This document shows, piece by piece, positions 1 to 8,071 of a DNA stretch of 64,000 nucleotides (within the stretch, counting starts at the first letter, position 1; every line of letters begins with the position of its first letter). Position numbers and translations under genes: made by a program. The notes below the pieces were generated by a model that worked only from the letters and a program-made list of their open reading frames with translations, did no database searches and was not told where the DNA came from. This DNA comes from Solirubrobacterales bacterium (GTDB lineage: Bacteria > Actinomycetota > Thermoleophilia > Solirubrobacterales > Solirubrobacteraceae), in the NCBI GenBank assembly GCA_027315115.1, contig DAHUYQ010000065.1:1-64000 (forward strand), in the 5' to 3' direction.

Positions 1-240
1 CGCCGCCAGGCGCGTGTAGTAGTCGGGGAACTCGTTCAGGTGCGCCCAGGCGATCTTGGCGGTGAGCGTCTCGTCGTCGTCGGTCACGTTGGTGCGCAGG
101 TCATGCGTGCCGTGCTCGAGCTCGACGTCCATGCCCATCCGTAGCTGCTCGACGTCGAAGGGGCAGGTCGCCCAGTCGATGCCGACGCGCTCACCGGCAG
201 CGCGGGCCTGGTCGGCGGTGAAGCGGGGGGAGCCGGACAT
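1..240 (-). CDS. DUF5661-like hypothetical protein (partial)
   Basis: Read from an ATG at 240 towards the window edge: 80 codons with no stop, so the C-terminus lies outside the window. The product is acidic and soluble and starts MSGSPRFTADQARAAGERVG. Motifs such as MDVELEHGTHD and AHLNEFPDYYTRL match my memory of the DUF5661 family, small actinobacterial proteins of unknown function. There is no signal peptide or membrane segment. It is divergent from the repeat protein that follows. Function unknown. Confidence 0.7.
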   Translation of the reverse strand, partial: MSGSPRFTADQARAAGERVGIDWATCPFDVEQLRMGMDVELEHGTHDLRTNVTDDDETLTAKIAWAHLNEFPDYYTRLAA

Positions 241-327
241 CTCCGCTCCAGCCTAGAGCAAGCGTCCGGGCGGGCCGCCTCGAGTCTATGCGCCCGCCGC
301 CGGATCGCTGCCGCGGGTTCGGCTCTC

Positions 328-356
328 TTGACGGATCGAGGCGCTTGTCGTATCTT
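328..356 (+). promoter_or_regulatory. Sigma-70-type promoter for the repeat surface protein
   Basis: TTGACG (328-333) and TATCTT (351-356) are separated by exactly 17 bases, close to the consensus -35/-10 arrangement. Transcription would begin near 363, leaving a leader of about 85 bases before the ATG at 452. This is the clearest promoter in the window. Confidence 0.6.
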
Positions 357-451
357 TTCGCCGCACGTTATGAGTCGCCGGGGGGAAAGTCGATTTGTCT
401 GACCGCATCGACTCACTGGCTTGGCATCAGTCCACATTGGAGGCAATGCGC

Positions 452-2833
452 ATGCGAGCACAGCTCGATAGAGAAGGCCGTCCTGCACGGACGGCGAGAC
501 GGAACGAGAACCGGACTTCGGCAATCCGCCGCACGAGCCTGGCGGCCGCGATCGCGGTGCTCGCCATGCTGGTCGGCGCGTCGCTGGCCGTTGGAGACGG
601 GCTGCCGTCGAAATCCGCGGCCGCGTCCACTCCCGCGAGCACCGGCGCACCGACGCTCACGGGCACGCCTGCGCCGGGACAGACGCTCACGTGCTCCACC
701 GGCAGTTGGTCGGGCAACCCGAGCGGCTTCGCCTACGCCTGGCTGCGGGACGGACAGCCGATCGCCGGCCAGAGCGGCAGCACCTACGTCGTGCAGAGCG
801 CCGACCAGGGACATTCGATCTCCTGCCAGGTCACGGCCTCCAACGGAGGCGGTGAATACACGATCGTCGGGCTGCCGAGCGGCTCCTACAAGGTCTCGTT
901 CTACCCGTTCGAAGGCAACTATCTCGAACAGTACTTCAATGGACAGGCCACCTACTCTGCAGCGACGCCGGTCTCCGTGACCGCTCCGGGCGCCACACCG
1001 AACGTCAACGCCGAACTGCAGGCCGGCGGTGAGATCAGCGGCAAGATCACCGATGCGATCACGCACGCCGCGCTCGCCGGCGCCGAAGCATGTGCATCCA
1101 CGGAAATCAAATCTGAAGAATTCGCAGGCGGCTGCGCACCAACGAACGCTGCGGGCGAATACACGATCGTCGGACTGCCCACCGGCGCCTACACCGTGTC
1201 CTTCTCCCGATACGGAAGCAACAACCTGCCGACATCTACGAGCGGCGTCAAAGTCACGGCACCGACCCCAACGTTGAACGTCAACGCCGAACTGCAGGAC
1301 GGCGGGCAGATCACCGGCACGGTCACCGAAGCACAGGCGCCCGGAGCCGCGATCGCGGGTGTCTACGTGTGCGCCGCCGAAGTGACCACCGAATTCTACG
1401 GACACTGCGCTCAGACCAATGCCGCCGGCGAATACACCATCATCGGGCTACCGACCGGCAAGTACGAAGTCTCGTTCAGCACCTATAGCTGCGCCGAAAG
1501 CGGCTGCACGCAGCAGAACTTCATCGAATTCAAGGGCGAAGTGGAAGTCACCGCGCCGAATCCCGCGACACTCGACGCCAAACTGCAGCCCGGCGGACAA
1601 ATCGAAGGCAGCGTCACAAACGAAAGTGGCTCCGTCCCGATCGCACATGTCGAGGTGTGTGCCGCCGGGGAAGTCAGCAAAGTCCATGTAGGCGCGTGCA
1701 CGACCACGGAAGCAAACGGCAAATACACGATCAGCGGGCTGGAGGCCGGCAGCTATGAAGTCTTCTTCTATGCCTCCTCCACCGGCTATCTCAGCCAAAA
1801 TGGCCCAACCGTCTCGGTGAGCATCTCCAAAACGGCTACCGCAGACGGCAAACTGAAGGAAGGCGGCAAGATCAGCGGCAAGGTCACCGATGCGACGACG
1901 CATTCGCCGATCGCAAACGTCGAGGTCTGCGGCCTCGAATCAGGCACCAAATTCTACGCCGGCTGCGCGCAGACCAATACCGCCGGCGAATACACCGTGA
2001 TTGGGCTGCCGACCGGCCAATACGAAGTCTCGTTCGCTGCTTTTAGCTGCAACGAAAGCGGCTGCGCCCAGCAGAACTACCTGAGCACCGCCATTAGCGG
2101 CATCTCCGTCACCGCACCGAACACGGCATCTGGCGCGAACGCGGAACTGTCGCCAGGAGGACAAATCACCGGCCGAGTGACCGACGCCGGCACGCACGCG
2201 GGTCTCACGAGCGTGAGCGTGTGCGCGTCCAGTGAATCGTTCACAAGCTGCGCCACCCCCAACAGCGCCGCCGCGGCCTCTGCCAGCGCGAAGAGCAACG
2301 CGCTCGCGGTGCCGGCTCCGATCAGCGCGTTCAAGATCAAGGGCAAGCCGAAGTTCAACTCGAAGACAGGCAAGCTCATCTTCACGATCGAATTCGCGAA
2401 CGCCGGCAGCCTGAGCTGGAGCCTGTTCTTCCGCAATGCCGACGTGGGCTTCGCGGACTCGCTGGCGATCTCGCTTGGCGAAGGCGGGCCGTCCGCCGAA
2501 GCTGCGCGCAAGCACCACAAGCGCCACAAGGCCAAGTGCAAGAAAGGCTTCACCAAGCACAAGGGCAAGTGCGTGCGGATACTCGTGCCATTCGGCTCGG
2601 GGACCCAGAACGTGGCGGCGCCCGGCACGGTGACGGTCGAAGTGCCGGCGTCCAAGAAGGCGCTGAAAGCACTCAAGGACCATCACACGCTGCACGTGAG
2701 CGGCACCTTCACGTTCCAGTCTGCGCTCGGAGGCTCGCCCTCCACGCAGAAGGTCTCCACCGTCGTGCATCCGCCGAAGAAGAAAGCCAAGCACAAAGGC
2801 AAGCATGGCCACTCGAAACACAAGAAAGGCTGA
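452..2833 (+). CDS. Exported CnaB/carboxypeptidase-regulatory-like repeat protein
   Basis: Large secreted or surface protein. An Arg-rich N-terminus and a hydrophobic stretch (LAAAIAVLAMLVGASLAV) form a signal peptide. An Ig-like domain of the type with a WLRDGQPIAG core follows. Then come about five to six repeats of 85-95 residues, each with GGxIxGxVTD, VCA, and GEYTIxGLPTGxYxVSF, the pattern of CnaB/carboxypeptidase-regulatory-like beta-sandwiches. A beta-rich C-terminal region ends in a Lys/His-rich tail (HKGKHGHSKHKKG), possibly for binding an anionic glycan. The ATG at 452 has GGAGG eight bases upstream; an in-frame TTG at 395 after GGGGGAAAG would add 19 residues. Glu codons are mostly GAA, unlike cytoplasmic genes nearby. 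Structural or adhesive role inferred. Confidence 0.85.
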   Translation: MRAQLDREGRPARTARRNENRTSAIRRTSLAAAIAVLAMLVGASLAVGDGLPSKSAAASTPASTGAPTLTGTPAPGQTLTCSTGSWSGNPSGFAYAWLRDGQPIAGQSGSTYVVQSADQGHSISCQVTASNGGGEYTIVGLPSGSYKVSFYPFEGNYLEQYFNGQATYSAATPVSVTAPGATPNVNAELQAGGEISGKITDAITHAALAGAEACASTEIKSEEFAGGCAPTNAAGEYTIVGLPTGAYTVSFSRYGSNNLPTSTSGVKVTAPTPTLNVNAELQDGGQITGTVTEAQAPGAAIAGVYVCAAEVTTEFYGHCAQTNAAGEYTIIGLPTGKYEVSFSTYSCAESGCTQQNFIEFKGEVEVTAPNPATLDAKLQPGGQIEGSVTNESGSVPIAHVEVCAAGEVSKVHVGACTTTEANGKYTISGLEAGSYEVFFYASSTGYLSQNGPTVSVSISKTATADGKLKEGGKISGKVTDATTHSPIANVEVCGLESGTKFYAGCAQTNTAGEYTVIGLPTGQYEVSFAAFSCNESGCAQQNYLSTAISGISVTAPNTASGANAELSPGGQITGRVTDAGTHAGLTSVSVCASSESFTSCATPNSAAAASASAKSNALAVPAPISAFKIKGKPKFNSKTGKLIFTIEFANAGSLSWSLFFRNADVGFADSLAISLGEGGPSAEAARKHHKRHKAKCKKGFTKHKGKCVRILVPFGSGTQNVAAPGTVTVEVPASKKALKALKDHHTLHVSGTFTFQSALGGSPSTQKVSTVVHPPKKKAKHKGKHGHSKHKKG

Positions 2834-2857
2834 GCGACGGCCGGGGAACGCCCCACC

Positions 2858-3682
2858 GTGCTGAGCAGCAGGACATCGCGGGGAGCCGTTGGGTCCAGGC
2901 TCCCCGCGATGCCGCTCATGCTTGCCGGGGCCGCTGCCGTCGCGCTCTCGCTCGGCGGCTGCGGCTCCTCCTCGGCAGGACACGCAGCGGAGACGCATCC
3001 GCACTCGACTGCGACCACGGCAGGCCAGGCGGGCTCTGCGCCCTCGGCGGGCGCGGGCCACGCAGCGTCCCCGACGGGCGGCACAGCATCTTCAGCCGGC
3101 GCCTCCGCGGCGGCCGCCCACGCGAATGCCGCGGCAGGTGCTCGCTCCGGCGGCGGCGCGGGCGCGGGCGCAGGCGGCCGCAGCTCATTCGAGGCGGCCG
3201 TCAACGCTGCCTGCGACGCGGCTCGCTCCACCGTGGAGAGCACGGCGCAGAGCACGGCGCGCGGCGGAAGCAGTCTGGCGACCTCCGCCTATCAGGCGCA
3301 GCGCCGCGCGTTCGGCGTGCTCATCCTGACCCAGAAGCTCTCACGTCTGAAGGCGCCTGCATCGGAGCGGGCCTCGCTCGCAGAGCTGATCGACTCCTTG
3401 CGGCAACTCCAGCACGCACAGCTCTTGGCCGCAAACCCACAGGCCGGGAGCGTCACGCAACACGAGCTGTCGGTGGCGCGCCGGCGGCTTATGGCCAGCG
3501 CCGACCTCGCGGGCGCGCCCGAATGCGCGAGCCTCGCCCCGGCGACCGGCGTGCTCACAGCGAGTCCTCCGGGCGGGCAGCCGGGGCAGCCGGTGCAGCC
3601 GGGGCAGCCGGGGCAGCCGGGGCAGCCGGTCGGACGGCCGGGCAGCCCACCGCAAAGCCGGCCTGAACTTCCGCGGCGCTGA
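2858..3682 (+). CDS. Hypothetical lipoprotein with QPG-repeat tail
   Basis: Predicted lipoprotein. The hydrophobic segment MPLMLAGAAAVALSLGGC ends in a lipobox with Cys, and the GTG start at 2858 supplies the positive n-region that a start at the ATG at 2909 would lack. Low-complexity Ala/Ser/Gly/His sequence follows, then a roughly 130-residue, mostly helical domain with several Arg/Leu-rich heptads, then Pro/Gln/Gly repeats. It begins 24 bases after the repeat surface protein and is probably co-transcribed. No catalytic motif is visible; an envelope role is inferred from the anchor and neighbour only. Confidence 0.65.
   Translation: MLSSRTSRGAVGSRLPAMPLMLAGAAAVALSLGGCGSSSAGHAAETHPHSTATTAGQAGSAPSAGAGHAASPTGGTASSAGASAAAAHANAAAGARSGGGAGAGAGGRSSFEAAVNAACDAARSTVESTAQSTARGGSSLATSAYQAQRRAFGVLILTQKLSRLKAPASERASLAELIDSLRQLQHAQLLAANPQAGSVTQHELSVARRRLMASADLAGAPECASLAPATGVLTASPPGGQPGQPVQPGQPGQPGQPVGRPGSPPQSRPELPRR
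3573..3640 (+). repeat. Tandem 9-bp GGGGCAGCC-type repeat inside lipoprotein gene
   Basis: About six tandem or near-tandem copies of a 9-bp unit encoding Gln-Pro-Gly. Because the unit is a multiple of three, copy-number slippage would change tail length without breaking the frame. Confidence 0.7.
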
Positions 3683-3767
3683 GCTGCAGCGGATCGACGC
3701 TCGCACGAATGGCGAGCCCCCGAGGCCTCGCGCTCGTGCGCCGCACAGGCTGGCTTGTCGGTTGACG

Positions 3768-4016
3768 TTAAGGCAACTGGGCTACCACGGCAGTTGTGGA
3801 GGTAACGCGCACCGTTCCTTCACCTGCCGCAGCATATTTGACTACTCGCGCAATGCCCACCCTATGACGTCCTGCCGTGATACCAGTCAACACCTGCACC
3901 GGCACCTGTGTTGATTCGCCCGCCCCAAGCGTCACGGCGGCGGCATTGGCGGTCTTCAGCCGACCGTCTACCACGGGGTACACCGTAACCGTTCCGGCAG
4001 GGCCGCGACTGGCGAC
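3768..4016 (-). pseudogene. C-terminal fragment of an unidentified beta-rich protein
   Basis: The stretch 3683-4071 carries no intact gene. On the minus strand a frame opens just after a stop at 4019 and runs about 82 codons to a stop at 3768. It contains GPAGTVTVYPVV and ends VRVTSTTAVVAQLP, and reads like the end of a secreted beta-sandwich protein. A GTG at 3983 could start a 71-residue product, but conserved-looking sequence continues upstream of it, so I favour a remnant. It is locally less GC-rich than its surroundings. Family not recognised. Confidence 0.35.
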
Positions 4017-4071
4017 TCACCAGGTCGAGCAGGACCTCATCCTCTCGCGGCTAATGGTCGAGAGATCGTCC

Positions 4072-5280
4072 TCACCAGCCAGAAGACCTCTCGGGGTCAG
4101 CTCGGCGGCCAGGCTCGACAGGCGCCTCCTCGGGCTCCGGCGCCTGAGAGTCGTCGAACAAGCTGAAATATGGCTCGAACCTGTAGCGACGCGATCGGCT
4201 TCGGCCGGTGAGCTCTCGCAAGAGTCCGAGGTCTTCGAAGTGCTTGACGAGGCGGCTGGCCGTGGGGAAGGTGACTTCCAGTTCGTCCTTGACGCGGTTG
4301 ACGTTCACCAGCGGCCGCTGGAACAGGAGCGAGAGGAGCCTGAGACCGTTGGTGCCGGTGTCCTCCATCACACGAGTCCGGGTGGATTCGCGGAGCTCCA
4401 CGATCCGCTCGGCGGTGGCGTTGGCCTCGGTGGCGGTCTCGGCCACACCGCGCAGGAAGAATCGCAGCCACCCCTCCCAATCGCCGCTGATGCGGACAGC
4501 CATCAGACGGTCGTAATACTCTGAACGGTGCCGCTTCAGGTAGTGGCTCAGGTAGAGCAGTGGCGCGCGCAGAGCGCCGCCGCGGCACAGAAGGAAAGTG
4601 ATCAGCAGGCGTCCGACTCGGCCGTTTCCGTCGAGGAACGGGTGGATGGTCTCGAACTGTGCGTGGGCAAGACCCGCCAGGACGAGCAGAGGCGGCTGAT
4701 CATCGGAGTGGAGAAACTTCTCAAAGTCGCCAAGGGCCGTCTTCATGTCCGGGACCGGAGGCGGAACGTAGGTCGCCTGCTTCAGTCCCGCCCCACGCGG
4801 GCCGATCCAGTTCTGCGTCGTACGGAACTCACCAGGAGTCGCGTGCGCCCCGCGGCCGCCGCGAAGCAGCTCGCCATGGATCTCCCTGATCAGGCGCAAT
4901 GACAGCGGCAGATCTCGGAGTCGGTCGAGCCCGTAGTTCATCGCAGCGACGTAGTTGACGATTTCGCCGACGTCGCCGTGGCTTGAATCGGGATCGAGCT
5001 CGACCTCGAGCACGTCCTCCAAGGTGCTCTGCGTGCCCTCGATTTGGGAGCTCAGGACAGCCTCGCGCCGGACGTACATCGCCACGAAGACATCTGGATC
5101 GGGAACGAAGCGCACGACACCGTCCAAGCGCCCGATCGCCTGATCGGCACTGGAAAGCAGGCCGCGCAACTCGCCTTCGAGATCGAGTGGCGGCACGGGC
5201 GGCAGAGGTGCCGGGATGAACGCGCGATAGCCGCTCGGCTGCGTTATGAACCGACCCGCTCGATGCTCGGCTGCGCACAT
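4072..5280 (-). CDS. Fic family protein (class II, N-terminal inhibitory helix)
   Basis: 402-residue Fic protein. The family usually transfers AMP from ATP to hydroxyl side chains of target proteins. The catalytic loop HPFLDGNGRVGR (residues 213-224) is complete, including His213 and the phosphate-binding Asn/Arg. The Fic_N region carries SSQIEG (77-82), matching the autoinhibitory [ST]xxxE[GN] motif, so activity is probably self-repressed. The C-terminal part resembles a winged helix (FPTASRLVKHFEDLGLLREL). It stands alone, with an AT-richer 90-bp gap to the next gene. Target unknown; a role in stress signalling or as a toxin-like module are both possible. Confidence 0.93.
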   Translation of the reverse strand: MCAAEHRAGRFITQPSGYRAFIPAPLPPVPPLDLEGELRGLLSSADQAIGRLDGVVRFVPDPDVFVAMYVRREAVLSSQIEGTQSTLEDVLEVELDPDSSHGDVGEIVNYVAAMNYGLDRLRDLPLSLRLIREIHGELLRGGRGAHATPGEFRTTQNWIGPRGAGLKQATYVPPPVPDMKTALGDFEKFLHSDDQPPLLVLAGLAHAQFETIHPFLDGNGRVGRLLITFLLCRGGALRAPLLYLSHYLKRHRSEYYDRLMAVRISGDWEGWLRFFLRGVAETATEANATAERIVELRESTRTRVMEDTGTNGLRLLSLLFQRPLVNVNRVKDELEVTFPTASRLVKHFEDLGLLRELTGRSRSRRYRFEPYFSLFDDSQAPEPEEAPVEPGRRADPERSSGW

Positions 5281-5370
5281 GTGCGAAGCATAGCTTATTC
5301 AAAATCTGGGCTGGAAACTTTAATAACGGGCCGCTCCCGGGGGTCCGATCGAAAGCTGGCTTTCATAGCG

Positions 5371-5892
5371 TCAGCGGCTGAGCAGCTCTTCCAAGAAGAA
5401 CCGCGTCTTCGCCGGCGGCTCCTTGGCGGGATAGACCTGCTCGAGCACCGCCAGCGCCTCCCCGGCGCTGTGGATGTCGCACTCGCGCAGGAGGATCTCG
5501 ATGTCCTGGTCGTCCTCTCCGAAGCGCATCGCCATGAGCTTCATCGCGAGCAGGTAGCGGGGCGACGCCGTGGTGACCTCGATGCCCTGGATGGCCGGGA
5601 CAGGGCGAGGCGCGTCGTCGGGGCCTGGCATGAAGCCCTTGACCGCGTCATTGAGCCAGCCCTCGGGCAGCCCAAGCTCCTCGGCCACCTTGGCGGCGGC
5701 GGCGTAGACGGTCTGCTTGGGCTCGAAGACGGCGTCGACGTCCTTAGTGACTCGCCGGGTCGAGTAGGCGAGTGCCATCGCCGCGCCACCGACGATGAAG
5801 ATCTGCGCCCTCACTCCCTCTCGGGTCAGCTCGGCGCCCAGGGCTTGGAGCGCCTCCACGATCCGGGCCTTTGTGAACTCGCGCTCAGACAC
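5371..5892 (-). CDS. Nucleotidyltransferase (DUF6036 / AbiEii-like)
   Basis: 173-residue protein of the pol-beta-like nucleotidyltransferase superfamily. The core reads IFIVGGAAMALAY followed by TKDVDAVF, giving the Gly-rich turn and the DxD pair needed for metal binding. The GTG at 5892 overlaps the stop of the upstream XRE regulator by eight bases (GTGTCTGA), so translation is coupled. Longer upstream starts would run inside the regulator gene. An HTH gene followed by an AbiEii-like transferase is the arrangement of a type IV-like toxin-antitoxin pair, although chromosomal DUF6036 pairs have not all been shown to be toxic. Confidence 0.75.
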   Translation of the reverse strand: MSEREFTKARIVEALQALGAELTREGVRAQIFIVGGAAMALAYSTRRVTKDVDAVFEPKQTVYAAAAKVAEELGLPEGWLNDAVKGFMPGPDDAPRPVPAIQGIEVTTASPRYLLAMKLMAMRFGEDDQDIEILLRECDIHSAGEALAVLEQVYPAKEPPAKTRFFLEELLSR

Positions 5893-6484
5893 GGTCGAAC
5901 ACCTCCCGGGCGATGAACACGCCATGACGGGCGAACACCGCCGGGGTGTTGGCGAGGGTGTACGCATCGAACGCCGGGCGGCTTGCCACGAACCACCACG
6001 GCTCCACGAAGCGCCGCGAACCGTTCACCCATGGCGGCGCCGCGACCCCCGCCTCGGCGGCGAAGAACTCGGCGAGCCCCGCGAGGGCGGCGTCGAAGCG
6101 CGGGTCGCCGGTCGGCGGTGGATCCTCGGCGATCAGCGCGATCCGCCCGGGCCGCGAAGATCCCCGGAAATCGTCGGCGAACCCGAAGAGCAGCCGCACC
6201 GCGTCGTTCTCGCGACCGCCGGCCAGGTCCTCCGAGATCACAGGGCAGAGCTCGGCAAGCGACGCAGCGCCCCGCCGCACGCGCGGACGCGCAAGCACCT
6301 CCACGTCGTGCTCGCAGCCCTCGAGCAGCCGCGTGAGCGTCGCGAGATTCGGCCTCCTCGCGCCCGACTCATATGCGGCGACGGCAGACTGCGTCGTGGC
6401 AGCCCGCTCGGCGAGCTCGGCCTGCGTGATGCCGGCGGCTCTTCGCGCGCTCCGAATCATTGTCATGGGGTCCAGAAAAGGCAT
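5885..6484 (-). CDS. XRE-type helix-turn-helix regulator, putative antitoxin
   Basis: 199 residues. Residues about 8-60 form an XRE-type HTH (RSARRAAGITQAELAERA, then QSAVAAYESGARRP). The remainder is an uncharacterised C-terminal domain with a WVNGSRRFVEPWWFVASR motif. A palindrome, ATATAC-N4-GTATAT, sits 2-17 bases upstream of the start, and no Shine-Dalgarno is visible, so the transcript may be leaderless and the protein could repress its own promoter. It is cotranscribed with the nucleotidyltransferase gene. Start at 6484 or at the internal ATG at 6466. Confidence 0.78.
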   Translation of the reverse strand: MPFLDPMTMIRSARRAAGITQAELAERAATTQSAVAAYESGARRPNLATLTRLLEGCEHDVEVLARPRVRRGAASLAELCPVISEDLAGGRENDAVRLLFGFADDFRGSSRPGRIALIAEDPPPTGDPRFDAALAGLAEFFAAEAGVAAPPWVNGSRRFVEPWWFVASRPAFDAYTLANTPAVFARHGVFIAREVFDRV

Positions 6485-6485
6485 T

Positions 6486-6501
6486 ATATACGATTGTATA
6501 T
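6486..6501. promoter_or_regulatory. Palindromic operator over the HTH gene promoter
   Basis: Perfect 6-bp inverted repeat ATATAC-GATT-GTATAT adjoining the start codon of the minus-strand regulator gene. The minus strand reads TACAAT within it, a good -10 hexamer about 8 bases from the ATG. This fits autoregulation and a leaderless mRNA. It is strikingly AT-rich against the local background. Confidence 0.5.
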
Positions 6502-6658
6502 GGGATCGGCCCTACAACGCCATGAGTAAAATCACTCAGCACGTTGAGCAACTTGCCATACCAAAAGTGCATTGACAGGATGCGGCGCCTGGGCCGCGAC
6601 CTCTGAAGTGGCCTCCGGTCTGAACAAGCCGCCCGCGGCGCGATGCGATCATGTCAGC

Positions 6659-7408
6659 ATGAGCTTTGCCGCCGACACCGACACCGACACCGAGGCCGAG
6701 GCCGTGGAAGGCACGCCGACCGAGGCCGACCTGCTGGCCACCGAGAGCTTCGACCACGACAGCGACGCCGTGCGGGAGTGGGCGCTCGGGACGATCGCCG
6801 GCGCGGAGCACGACGTGGAGCGGGCCTCGCGGCTGTTCGCCGCCGTGCGTGACCAGATCCGCTACGACCCCTACGCGATCGACCTGCGTCCCGAGGCATT
6901 CTCCGCGAGCGTGACGCTCGCGCAGGGGCGGAGCTGGTGCGTGCCGAAGGCGATCCTGCTCGTCGCCGGGGCGCGGGCGGCCGGGATCCCCGCGCGGATC
7001 GGGTTCGCCGACGTTCGCAACCATCTCTCCAGCGAGAAGCTGCGTGAGCGGATGGGCAGCGACCTCTTCGTCTTCCACGGCTACGCCGCGCTGCACATCG
7101 ACGGCAGGTGGCTGAAGGCGAGCCCCGCCTTCAACGCCGAGCTCTGCGAGCGATTCGGCGTGCCGCCGCTTCACTTCGACGGACGCTCCGACGCGCTGCT
7201 GCACGCCTACGACGGCAAGGGACGGCGCCACATGGAGTACGTCAACGACCACGGCACCTGGACCGGCGTGCCGCTGCAGAGGATGCTCGATGCGTTCAGG
7301 GCCAACTACGCCGGCGGGCAGGCGGCTGCCGTGTACACGGGCGGCGAGAGCCGGGACACGGGCGGTGAGCGCCGCGCGAGCGAGGACCCGGTGTTCGAGG
7401 GGGCGTAG
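6659..7408 (+). CDS. Transglutaminase-like cysteine protease superfamily protein
   Basis: 249 residues from the ATG at 6659; a GTG-type start 87 bases upstream is possible but adds unconserved sequence. The core shows the transglutaminase-like pattern: QGRSWCVPKAILLVAGARAA places the catalytic Cys at the start of a helix, FHGYAALHIDGRWLKASP supplies the His, and the following strand the Asp. Members act as peptidases or amide-forming enzymes; the substrate here cannot be told. No signal peptide, so cytoplasmic. It is divergent from the XRE pair. Confidence 0.85.
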   Translation: MSFAADTDTDTEAEAVEGTPTEADLLATESFDHDSDAVREWALGTIAGAEHDVERASRLFAAVRDQIRYDPYAIDLRPEAFSASVTLAQGRSWCVPKAILLVAGARAAGIPARIGFADVRNHLSSEKLRERMGSDLFVFHGYAALHIDGRWLKASPAFNAELCERFGVPPLHFDGRSDALLHAYDGKGRRHMEYVNDHGTWTGVPLQRMLDAFRANYAGGQAAAVYTGGESRDTGGERRASEDPVFEGA

Positions 7409-7495
7409 GGGGCGCGGGATCAGGGCCCCGTCGTCTCGGGCGGCTCGATCAGCACAAGTCAGCAGGAGCTCCAGGCTCGTCCTATCCTCCCTGAC

Positions 7496-7672
7496 GTGCT
7501 CCGGCGTCTGCAGCGCGCACGAGATCTGATAGGCAGCCAAGTGCAGGTCGCGCCCGACGTGAAGCTGCTCCTGTTCTCCGCAAGCGGCTTCGACGGCCGC
7601 CTGCGTGCCGCTGCGCGTGCGAGCCGCGACGTGGAGCTCGTCGATCTGGATCGGCTCTACACCGGCGAATGA
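7496..7672 (+). pseudogene. C-terminal fragment of an AAA-type ATPase
   Basis: 58 codons from a GTG, in a frame open from about 7448. The piece VKLLLFSASGFDGRLRAAA then VELVDLDRLYTGE matches what I know of the extreme C-terminus of archaeal/actinobacterial AAA ATPases with a DUF234-like or nuclease-like tail. No ATP-binding part lies upstream, so this is a relic. The rest of 7673-8071 contains only short unconvincing ORFs, a small inverted repeat and a hairpin. Confidence 0.5.
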
Positions 7673-7699
7673 CGGCGGGCACCCGCCCGCGCGCTATTC

Positions 7700-7713
7700 T
7701 TAGGGTCACCTAA
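7700..7713. repeat. Small inverted repeat TTAGG-N4-CCTAA
   Basis: Perfect 5-bp arms around GTCA. It superficially resembles half of an iron-regulator box, but there is no convincing gene downstream, so no function is assigned. Confidence 0.3.
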
Positions 7714-7904
7714 CTGATGCGCCTTCGTCCTCGACACAGCAAGCCGTCCCGCGACGCCGACGAGGCCTCCCGGCCCGAGCAGGCAGCGCCGGCGCGCCTC
7801 CAGCGCGCCCCCAGGTGCGGCTATCGCCTCGAGGCGGCGGCACACCGCGTCGGCGTCTCCTCGCGGTTCGCGCCGCGGGCGGCCGACGTCCGCAAGTAGC
7901 GCGG

Positions 7905-7926
7905 CGGGCGGCGCCTCCGGCGCCCG
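7905..7926. terminator. GC-rich hairpin in gene-free stretch
   Basis: CGGGCG(G)CGCC and GGCGCCCG pair around TCC. It is a stable stem with no U-tract, of the kind seen after actinobacterial genes. It lies between the ATPase relic and the convergent flippase gene. Confidence 0.3.
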
Positions 7927-8071
7927 TTGCGGTGTAGTCGCGAGCTCGTCTCCGAGCGCGGCGTCGCCCGGGCGGACGGCCCACCCCCGAGATACCTGAC
8001 ATCGAAGGTAACCGAGCACGGCAGCAACGCCCGACCGGCGAGGTCCTCAGCGGCCCCGGCAAGCCTCCCGC

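Noticed and set aside
413-3061. Long minus-strand frames opposite the repeat surface protein
   Set aside because: They mirror the repeats on the other strand and have no Shine-Dalgarno or domain.
7700-7713. Possible DtxR/IdeR iron box
   Set aside because: Only 14 bp with a 4-bp centre, not the 19-bp consensus, and no credible gene follows.
7717-7899. 60-codon plus-strand ORF after the inverted repeat
   Set aside because: Arg/Ala-rich, no Shine-Dalgarno, no recognisable sequence, and a competing open frame on the other strand.
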